This document shows, in pieces, positions 5,775 to 11,761 of a stretch of 16,628 bases of DNA. The stretch is from Atopobiaceae bacterium. Lineage in GTDB: Bacteria; Actinomycetota; Coriobacteriia; Coriobacteriales; Atopobiaceae. The stretch spans positions 1 through 16,628 of the forward strand of contig JAFWLX010000341.1 in NCBI GenBank assembly GCA_017510875.1, written 5' to 3'. The notes beneath the pieces were generated by a model. That model did not search any database. It was given only the letters and a program-made list of their open reading frames with translations, and was not told where the DNA came from. The position numbers were made by a program, and so were the translations under genes. Numbering within the stretch: the first letter of the stretch is position 1; the number at the start of each line of letters is the position of its first letter.

Positions 5775-6647
5775 ATGAAGAAGATACTATCGGTTGTCTC
5801 GGCAGCAGTACTCATGCTGGCTTTAGCCGCTTGCGGCAAGGGCGGCTCGCTGTCCGACACCATCGACGACGAGACGGGTGCCTACCTCATTACGGCCGAC
5901 AACGCCGGCAAAGGCACATCCATTGGTTCCCTGGGCGGCGGCTTTACGCTGGGCAAGGGACAGTCCGTGGCGGTTGACCCCGAGCTTACGTCGGGAACCC
6001 TCAGCTTTAAGCTGCTCGACGAGAACGGCGACGCCAAGCTCGAAGAGAGCATCACCGGTACCAAGACAGAGCTGTACGGCGTCAGGTCCGGCGAGTACTC
6101 GCTGATGGTCAGCTGCGATGAGAACGGCACCACCGGCACCGTGACCATCGTGCCCGTTGACGATGACGTTTTCTTTGACCAGGATGGCGATCTTGAGAAG
6201 ACCCTAAAGCAGATGAAGGAGTGGACCAAGGTCGAGACGACAGAAGAGGCCGCCAAGGCCGCTGGCTTTGAGAGCTTTACGCTCCCCGACCCCATGACCA
6301 CCGAGCTGGACAACGGACCCATGGGCCAGTGGGACATCAAGTGCGGTGACCACATGATCGAGGCCAAGGGGTACACCGGTGCCGCCGAGCTTGTGGTGCG
6401 CAAGAGCGTCTACGCAGGCGACGGCGACAACTCGGGCGTCGAGACCACCTATGAGCACAGCTGGACGCGTGACATCAACGGCCTGGAGGTACACTGCTAC
6501 GGAAACAAAGAGGGACGCGCCACCAAGACTACCTGGGTCGACGGCAACTACATGTACAGCATCATGGCACGTGGCCAGGGTAGCGCCCGCAAGACCTTTG
6601 GCCTGGGTGAGAACGACATCAACACGCTGGTGGGTGCCATCAAGTAG
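5775..6647 (+). CDS. Secreted lipoprotein, DUF4367-like C-terminal domain, 290 aa
   Basis: ATG 5775 follows AAGGAG by six bases. Residues 1-20 form a lipoprotein signal: KK, a hydrophobic core, then LALAAC with Cys20 as the lipidated residue, so the protein is anchored to the outer face of the membrane. Residues about 35-125 look like a beta-sandwich (GTSIGSLGGGFTLGKGQSV and the SGEYSLMVSCDENG segment). Residues about 150-290 (FTLPDPMTTELDNGPMG, WVDGNYMYSIMARG, ENDINTLVGAIK) resemble the DUF4367 module found in extracytoplasmic lipoproteins and anti-sigma-like proteins. No enzyme motif is visible. It is a single-gene unit ended by the strong terminator at 6727-6774. Role unknown; a surface sensor or binding protein is likely. 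Confidence 0.8.
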   Translation: MKKILSVVSAAVLMLALAACGKGGSLSDTIDDETGAYLITADNAGKGTSIGSLGGGFTLGKGQSVAVDPELTSGTLSFKLLDENGDAKLEESITGTKTELYGVRSGEYSLMVSCDENGTTGTVTIVPVDDDVFFDQDGDLEKTLKQMKEWTKVETTEEAAKAAGFESFTLPDPMTTELDNGPMGQWDIKCGDHMIEAKGYTGAAELVVRKSVYAGDGDNSGVETTYEHSWTRDINGLEVHCYGNKEGRATKTTWVDGNYMYSIMARGQGSARKTFGLGENDINTLVGAIK

Positions 6648-6677
6648 CCGCAAACGGCAACTCATAGCCGCGGGATC

Positions 6678-6842
6678 ACGTTGTCGGTGCTTTTGTAACG
6701 AGAGTCCGAAAAAACATGACCGAACACGCGCGTTATCGGTGAAAACCATGCACCGATAACGCGCGCTTTTTTTTCAGATGCCCAAAACCACCGACAACGT
6801 GCACAGCAGACATACTTGAGGAGAAAAAAGCACCGACAACGT
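6678..6842. repeat. Five copies of the motif CACCGAYAACG
   Basis: The 11-mer occurs inverted at 6679-6689 and 6731-6741 and direct at 6751-6761, 6789-6799 and 6831-6841. Copies two and three are the arms of the terminator and carry T at the variable base; the others carry C. The outermost pair extends to a perfect 17-base inverted repeat (6678-6694 with 6826-6842). Several alternative hairpins are possible. Confidence 0.75.
6727..6774 (+). terminator. Intrinsic terminator of the lipoprotein gene
   Basis: CGCGCGTTATCGGTG (6727-6741) pairs perfectly with 6751-6765 across a 9-base loop and is followed after one base by eight T residues (6767-6774). It begins 80 bases after the lipoprotein stop. 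Confidence 0.92.
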
Positions 6843-6855
6843 AAATCATCGGTAC
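6825..6855 (-). terminator. Possible terminator downstream of the glucosidase remnant
   Basis: On the minus strand GTACCGA and TCGGTGC can form a 7-bp stem with one G:U pair, followed directly by TTTTTT. It lies after the glucosidase stop at 6910. Moderate: the stem is short and the loop long. Confidence 0.4.
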
Positions 6856-6862
6856 CAAGCCT

Positions 6863-6899
6863 GCTGGTGCAAAAGGGGCGTAGCCCCAGCTGCACCAGC
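6863..6899. repeat. Nested perfect hairpin after the glucosidase stop
   Basis: GCTGGTGCA (6863-6871) pairs with TGCACCAGC (6891-6899), and inside it GGGGC (6875-6879) pairs with GCCCC (6883-6887). It begins 10 bases past the glucosidase stop on the minus strand. There is no T-run next to it; it may act with 6825-6855. Confidence 0.55.
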
Positions 6900-6909
6900 T
6901 CTGGCACTC

Positions 6910-7737
6910 CTACTCCAACCCGGCTCCGTTGCTCTCGATGATGTCCTTGTAGCGGTAGTAGCTCTGCTTGATGGCGCGCTCCAAAGTGCCATGGCCATCG
7001 TTAAAGCGGTCCACGTACACAAAGCCGTAGCGCTTCTTCATCTCACCGGTACCAGCGGACACCACGTCAATGGGCCCCCAGTAGAGGTAGCCGCGGCAAT
7101 CCACGCCGTCCTCAATGGCACGAGTCACGTTTTTAATGTGCTCCTCGATGTAGTGCACGCGGAAGTCGTCCTGAATGGTGCCGTTCTCATCCAAGTTCTC
7201 GTCAAGGCCCACGCCGTTCTCGACAATAAGCAACGGCAGATGGTAGCGGTCATACAGAACGTTGAGCGTGTAGCGCAGGCCATCCGGGTCAACCGGCCAG
7301 CCCCAGGGCTGCGGCGCCTTGTCCTTAAGGTAGGGATTGTCGATGCCCGACAGGCCGCTAGTGTCGCCGCCAAGGTTGATGGCTGCGTCCACCACAGTGG
7401 AGCGGTAATAGCTAAACGAGAAGAAGTCCACGGTGTTGTTGCGAATAAGCTCAAGCTCGTCATCGGTAAGCTTGACCTTTACGCCATCGGCGGCCCAGCG
7501 CTTCTTAAGGTAGGTGGGCACAATGCCCAGGCAGAACGGGTCGCCAAAGTAGAACACATTGTTGCGCTGGGCCTCCATGGCCACACGGATGTTGACGGGA
7601 TCGCAGTTGTGAGGGTAGGTTGCCACACCCGAGCAGGTGAGCATGCAACCAACCTTAAGGGTGGGGTCCATCTCGTGGGCAATCTTGACCGTAATGGCGT
7701 TGGCCACGAGGAAGTTGTGGTAGGCAGCAACGAACTG
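6910..7737 (-). pseudogene. 6-phospho-beta-glucosidase (GH1), 5'-truncated remnant
   Basis: GH1 6-phospho-beta-glucosidases cleave PTS-imported phosphorylated beta-glucosides. The remnant covers about the last 275 of the usual 470-480 residues: QFVAAYHNFLVANAITVKIA, NTVDFFSFSYY, the nucleophile motif LLIVENGVG, and SAGTGEMKKRYGFVYVDR, whose Ser-Lys-Tyr set binds the 6-phosphate. Family sequence begins abruptly at 7737, right after TGA at 7740-7738. The N-terminal half with the acid/base Asn-Glu-Pro motif is absent, so the product cannot be active even if translated from GTG 7707. What remains is otherwise intact, suggesting a recent truncation. Across the break lies the CPBP/SGNH operon on the other strand. 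The PTS IIB gene at 10958-11410 has the same orientation and may be part of the same former locus. Confidence 0.88.
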
Positions 7738-7838
7738 TCAGATAAGTCCAGTATACGAATCAATGGGTACTATCGCCTTCGATTCGGCGAGAGTATTATT
7801 GTTTCAACTGTCAACGCAATGCCACAAAGGGGCCACAA

Positions 7839-9578
7839 ATGCAGGAGTCGCGACTTGATTGGAAGAACCCCACCACAACGATGCTGCTGGGGCTGATTTT
7901 TACGGTACTCACCTATATCTCCGGTCGTCTGGTGTCAATGCTCGCCGTCAGAGTGGGCTGGGACCCAAACATGACCAGTGTCATAACCAGAACCCTGTTG
8001 GGTCTTGGCTTTATTGTGGCACTGGGCGGAAAGAGCTGGCTGCGCTTTGATCTTAAGGCCATACGCGATTCTTGGGTTCTTACCCTGCCGTTTGTGATGA
8101 TCAACGTCGTTCTCGCCACCATTTTTGTATCTATGGCGACCGTCCAAATCGTTCAGGGCCAGCTTGATGCTGCCACCTATTTTGGTGGCTTGGGCTTTGT
8201 CACGATACTTTGCGTCTTTGTTGGCATCAACGAAGAGGCAATGTTCAGGGGCCTCATGTTTGGCGGGCTTTTAGCAGCAATTGGCAACAAGAAGAACGGG
8301 CCCCTTATGGCGGCAATCATCTCATCTGTGGCCTTTGGATTCCTCCATGTGGTGTTTGACCTGCACTATGACAATCCCTATAACGTCGTGCAGGGCTTGC
8401 TCAAGACCCTTGAATGTGGCATGTTTGGCTTCGTTTTGTGCGTGTCGGTGCTCGAGACGCGTTGCCTTGTTGGCGCCATGACGGTGCACAGCTTCTTTGA
8501 CTGGGTCGTGCTGGCGGCAAACGGCGGATCGCTGCCCACCACCTACGTCAATGACAACCCAGAGAGCTCTATAGCCGGCATTGTGCTCTACCTTGTGCTG
8601 ACCGTTTTGTACACGCCGCGAACCATCAAGGCCTACAAGCGCCTGAAGGCCATGGAGTTGCCACAGTACGGCCCGTTCGTGCAGGAGGAGAGCGCCCCGC
8701 TTGCCAACACGGCGCGCCATCTTGCAGCAAAGCAGCAGGAGCAGACAAGCGAGAACGACGTTCCTGCCAAAATTGGCCGGTTAAGGGACAACCGGCTTCT
8801 CAACAACAAGTACCTTACAATCATCGGTATCTTTACCCTCTTCTTTATTGTCGTCAACATCTGCTGTATTCCAATAGCGTTGCTCACCACGGATAACGTC
8901 GTGCGACAGGTCTGTGCGGCAATTCTGTCCATCGTCCTTTCAATCTCCTTGGCCTTTTGGTACCAACACCACTTTGCCGACGAGTTTGATGGGATGCTTG
9001 GGTGGTCTACCACAGGTCTGCTTCTTGGGCTTCCCTGCCTTACGCTGTGCCTTGGGAACATGGTGGAGTGGGGCAGCTCGACGTTTAACAACCCTCTGCT
9101 GGCACTGGTCCTGGGACTTGCGCCGGGCATTTCAGAGGAGATCCTCTATCGCGGCATTCCAGGCAGCAACTGGATGCGCCTAGCGGGTGAGAAGGAGGAC
9201 GTCCTGCCCTGCGTGCTCGTGACGGGTCTTGCCTTTGGTCTGGTGCACTCCAGCAATCTTCTTGCGGGAGCCTCTGTCTCGGCAACCGTCTTCCAGATCA
9301 TCTATGCCGCCTGTATAGGCATCGCATTCCAAGCGGTTTTTCTGCGCAGCGGAAGCGTCTGGGGGCCGGCTATCATACACGCCATCATTGATGCTACTTA
9401 CTTCCTAACGGCAAACATGAACAATCTGGCGCTCAGCAAAGAACTTGTATTTGACCTTTCGTTCTACCTGACTTGCGCAAACGCCGTTGTGTTGGTCGCG
9501 TGGGGCCTGTATCTGATACGTCCACAAAAGCGGGACGAGATCGTGGCCCTGTGGAAGCGCAAGTGGCATAAGGCGTAA
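7839..9578 (+). CDS. Tandem CPBP (CAAX protease-like, Abi) membrane protein, 579 aa
   Basis: CPBP proteins are polytopic membrane proteases; in Firmicutes many are linked to bacteriocin immunity or maturation. This protein has two full copies. Copy 1 shows EEAMFR (Glu132, Glu133, Arg137), FGFLH (His170) and VHSFFD (His217, Asp221). Copy 2 shows EEILYR (Glu433, Glu434, Arg438), FGLVH (His470) and IHAIID (His514, Asp518). Thus EExxxR, FxxxH and HxxxD are all kept in both. Each half has several hydrophobic segments, joined by a charged linker at about 265-325. A single CPBP protein is usually 200-300 residues, so this is a duplication-fusion. ATG 7839 has AAAGGGG upstream. The SGNH gene starts three bases after the stop, so the two are coupled. 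The promoter should lie in 7741-7838; I see only weak boxes. Confidence 0.88.
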   Translation: MQESRLDWKNPTTTMLLGLIFTVLTYISGRLVSMLAVRVGWDPNMTSVITRTLLGLGFIVALGGKSWLRFDLKAIRDSWVLTLPFVMINVVLATIFVSMATVQIVQGQLDAATYFGGLGFVTILCVFVGINEEAMFRGLMFGGLLAAIGNKKNGPLMAAIISSVAFGFLHVVFDLHYDNPYNVVQGLLKTLECGMFGFVLCVSVLETRCLVGAMTVHSFFDWVVLAANGGSLPTTYVNDNPESSIAGIVLYLVLTVLYTPRTIKAYKRLKAMELPQYGPFVQEESAPLANTARHLAAKQQEQTSENDVPAKIGRLRDNRLLNNKYLTIIGIFTLFFIVVNICCIPIALLTTDNVVRQVCAAILSIVLSISLAFWYQHHFADEFDGMLGWSTTGLLLGLPCLTLCLGNMVEWGSSTFNNPLLALVLGLAPGISEEILYRGIPGSNWMRLAGEKEDVLPCVLVTGLAFGLVHSSNLLAGASVSATVFQIIYAACIGIAFQAVFLRSGSVWGPAIIHAIIDATYFLTANMNNLALSKELVFDLSFYLTCANAVVLVAWGLYLIRPQKRDEIVALWKRKWHKA

Positions 9579-9581
9579 GTA

Positions 9582-10664
9582 GTGAGCAACGTGTTCCAAA
9601 ACCATACCGGACGTTTGGCAAACAGGAAAGCCGCCCGTCATGCGGCAACTGCATGCGCTCTTGGCATGTGTGGCGCAGCCCTGTTTGGAGCCATGGCCCT
9701 CCCCTGCACCTTGGCTCGGGCGAGCTCTGTCTACCCCGTGACCGACGCCATGACCAACAAGCAGGCACGTAAGGTAGAGTTTCAGAAGGCAATCGCGTGG
9801 GATCGCACGGATCGCCTGCCCTACGATCACGGCTACGACGACTGGTACGAGAACCTGCGCGAAGAGGCAAATCGCAGCTACACGGGAGTATCGGCTACCG
9901 ACCAGCGCGAGATTGCGTGCTGGGGCGACAGCATGACAGAGGGCATTGGCTCAAGCGAGGCAAGCGTCAAGCTTGATGGCGACGATCTTGACGTGAGCTT
10001 TATGGGGTTCCCGCAGGTCCTGCAGAAGCTTACGGGCCTCAAGACCTACAACTTTGGGGTTCCGGCAGCCACTTCTGAGGAGATAGCCCTCATGCAGGGA
10101 GGCCTTGGCCTAGGCGATTTGCACGAAGCCCTTAGAGTTTTTGATGCGAAACTTGCCTATGAGGGCTCGCAGCACCCCGGCGACATCTTGATCCTTGAAA
10201 TTGGCAGCAACGGGGGTTGGGACAATAAGTACAAGCGCCTGGCCAACCAGTACAAGGCCATGATCGAGCATGCGGGATGCGACAAGTACCTTATTGTAGG
10301 TGACACCGACGACCCCGGCACCTCCATCGGCGACCTGCGTCAGCAGGCATTTGAGGCGGGTACAGGCTCCGGCGAGACCGCATGGGAGGCCGCGCTGCAC
10401 AAGACCTTTGGAGACCGCTTTATTAACATGCGGGTATACCTGATTGAGCACGGTCTTGAGGTTGCGGGACTTGAGGAGACAAAGGCGGACAGGGACATGG
10501 CCTCTCGCGGCTGTGTGTCGGAGCAGCTGCGCGCCGACTGGACGCACCTCAACTCCTACGGCTATTATGCGCAAGCAATGGGCATCTACGAGCGAGGGTT
10601 GAGGCTGGGGTACTGGCTGCCAGAGGCTGACGACCCGCTTGATGTAGCGGCCAAGCTGCGGTAA
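9582..10664 (+). CDS. Secreted SGNH/GDSL-family hydrolase, 360 aa
   Basis: SGNH hydrolases are esterases/lipases and glycan O-deacetylases. The catalytic blocks are visible: block I CWGDSMTEG (Ser117), block III EIGSNGGW (Gly208, Asn210) and block V DWTHLN (Asp319, His322). Residues about 15-48 form a basic then hydrophobic signal or anchor segment ending near LARAS, so it acts outside the membrane. GTG 9582 begins three bases after the CPBP stop; there is only a weak AAGG site, so translation is probably coupled. With the CPBP protein it likely forms a cell-envelope function such as removal of acyl groups from a surface polymer, or maturation of a secreted product; this is inference. The last four codons and stop lie inside the left arm of the inverted repeat 10652-10942, so the C-terminus may be defined by that element. 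Confidence 0.85.
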   Translation: MSNVFQNHTGRLANRKAARHAATACALGMCGAALFGAMALPCTLARASSVYPVTDAMTNKQARKVEFQKAIAWDRTDRLPYDHGYDDWYENLREEANRSYTGVSATDQREIACWGDSMTEGIGSSEASVKLDGDDLDVSFMGFPQVLQKLTGLKTYNFGVPAATSEEIALMQGGLGLGDLHEALRVFDAKLAYEGSQHPGDILILEIGSNGGWDNKYKRLANQYKAMIEHAGCDKYLIVGDTDDPGTSIGDLRQQAFEAGTGSGETAWEAALHKTFGDRFINMRVYLIEHGLEVAGLEETKADRDMASRGCVSEQLRADWTHLNSYGYYAQAMGIYERGLRLGYWLPEADDPLDVAAKLR

Positions 10665-10942
10665 CAGAAGGGGACCCGGGAGCGCCCGCCCCTCGGGGGC
10701 CGGCCGGTCAGTGACCCTCGGGACGACTCTGAGACTGCTCCGCCCGTCGGCGCGGCGCTTTTGCGAGGACTGTCTGCTTGACATGCCAGTGGCATGTCAA
10801 GACCCGAAGGGTTCGTACAAAAGTCCGCAGCTGCCGCACCGTAAGGGCGGAGCGCTTAGCCGAAGCGGAGTCACCGAGGGTCACTGACCGGCCGGCCCCG
10901 AGGGGCGGGCGCTCCCGGGTCCCCTTCTGTTACCGCAGCTTG
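10652..10942. mobile_element. 291-bp palindromic element (MITE-like) with 70-base arms
   Basis: Arm 10652-10721 and the reverse complement of 10874-10942 are identical apart from one extra G in a G-run (69 of 70). The centre contains a perfect palindrome with 11-base arms (CTTGACATGCC, 10777-10801). The stretches between also share ordered pieces such as GCTCCGCCC and CTTTTG, so the element is two inverted copies of one unit of about 140 bases, diverged in the inner part. There is no coding capacity for a transposase. It fills the gap between convergent genes, overlaps the last 13 bases of the SGNH gene and ends 15 bases before the IIB stop. No exact target duplication is seen. It would make a very strong two-way transcription block. 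A MITE, REP/BIME-type repeat or local inverted duplication are all possible. Confidence 0.8.
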
Positions 10943-10957
10943 TACGGCTTAGCGAGT

Positions 10958-11410
10958 TTACTTGCCCTGTTGCTCCAACCAGCGGCGGTGGCTTACGTTG
11001 CGCGTGGCGGTCATCGAACGAGGCTCATCGGGGAAGGTTATGGGGTTCTCGGCGCCATTGTTCCAAAGCTCAAGAACGTCCTGTGCCTCTTCCACCACAC
11101 CATCAATGCTGATCTGGCCGTACAGGCGCATGGGGAGAATGAAGACGGGAATACGCAGCAGATCTTGATTGGCCGCATTCTTGGCAGGATACTCAAGATG
11201 CGGGCAGCAGAGGGCCACGTCAACCTCATCCTGGCGCTCGTCAATGCGGCCATTGCTGAACGCACCTGCTTTGCCCCAAAGGGCCGAGAAGGGAATAAAC
11301 TGCAGGGTGACCTCGTCTTTGTACTTGCTGTCTGCCAGCTGCTTGTTAAGGTGAGCCGCCATGGTTGAAGACGAGAATCCGCCGCCACAACAGATTGCAA
11401 TGCGAAGCAT
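10958..11410 (-). CDS. PTS lactose/cellobiose-type IIB component, orphan, 150 aa
   Basis: IIB passes phosphate from IIA to the incoming sugar held by the membrane IIC. MLRIAICCGGGFSSS fits the IIB phosphocysteine loop, with Cys8 as the likely phosphorylated residue. The body, with VDVALCCPHL and IPVFILPMRLYG, follows the family's alternating beta/alpha pattern. At 150 residues it is about 40 longer than typical; the extra C-terminal segment (PITFPDEPRSMTATRNVSHR onward) is not part of the standard domain. ATG 11410 has a GGAAGGGG site. No IIA or IIC is nearby, so it is an orphan or a partner of transporters elsewhere. It has the same orientation as the glucosidase remnant 3.2 kb away. Confidence 0.8.
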   Translation of the reverse strand: MLRIAICCGGGFSSSTMAAHLNKQLADSKYKDEVTLQFIPFSALWGKAGAFSNGRIDERQDEVDVALCCPHLEYPAKNAANQDLLRIPVFILPMRLYGQISIDGVVEEAQDVLELWNNGAENPITFPDEPRSMTATRNVSHRRWLEQQGK

Positions 11411-11451
11411 TATGCGCCCCTTCCCTCGTGTTATTTGGCATAGCTTAGGTC

Positions 11452-11479
11452 CTAATATAAGTACTCAGCTGCTGGTCAA
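11452..11479 (-). promoter_or_regulatory. Candidate promoter of the IIB gene
   Basis: On the minus strand TTGACC (11479-11474) is followed after 16 bases by TATTAG (11457-11452), about 42 bases before the IIB start. The -35 box is good and the -10 fair. Confidence 0.4.
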
Positions 11480-11563
11480 GTGGTTCAATTTTCCATTTGA
11501 AAGTAGGATTTCGGCAAGGGGGCATGCGATTCTCCCCGTCCTTTTGCTCTATAGTGCGCCTAG

Positions 11564-11662
11564 CTTTCCAGCCGCTGCCCTTACGAGCTGGACACGCCAG
11601 CACTGCTCGAGGCAAACCTCGCGGATTACAAGCGTGTTTTGATGGGAGAAGTAGCGGTGTAA
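11564..11662 (+). pseudogene. Possible 3' remnant of a lost gene
   Basis: A 32-codon plus-strand frame after a TAG reads PYELDTPALLEANLADYK and ends RVLMGEVAV with TAA at 11660-11662. It has ordinary protein-like composition but no start codon or ribosome site. It could be the last part of a gene whose beginning was deleted. I do not recognise the family; chance is possible. Confidence 0.3.
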
Positions 11663-11761
11663 GCTTCGTCCAAGTTCCAATATGTGCGATAGTTCTATAC
11701 GTACGACTCCTGATGAGTTTCTTTTACGGGCTGCCAGCAACAACCCGAGGAGGGAATGGTT

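Larger units (their letters stand above)
11411..11761. other. 351-base intergenic region between divergent genes
   Basis: It lies between the IIB gene (minus) and the protease gene (plus) and must hold both promoters. It also includes a possible coding remnant at 11564-11662. No clear operator, riboswitch or tRNA fold is seen. Confidence 0.4.

Noticed and set aside
6678..6842. CRISPR-like array
   Set aside because: The repeats are only 11-17 bases, occur in both orientations and at irregular spacing, and two of them are terminator arms.
6991..7896. 301-residue plus-strand frame opposite the glucosidase
   Set aside because: It is the antisense shadow of a well-recognised GH1 sequence, with no ribosome site.
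10644..10949. Target-site duplication around the palindrome
   Set aside because: TAGCGGC on the left and TACGGC on the right are similar but not identical and do not abut the arms consistently.
10778..11368. 196-residue plus-strand open frame through the palindrome
   Set aside because: It runs through the inverted repeat and then antisense to the IIB gene. Part of its peptide also appears on the opposite strand because of the palindrome. There is no ribosome site.
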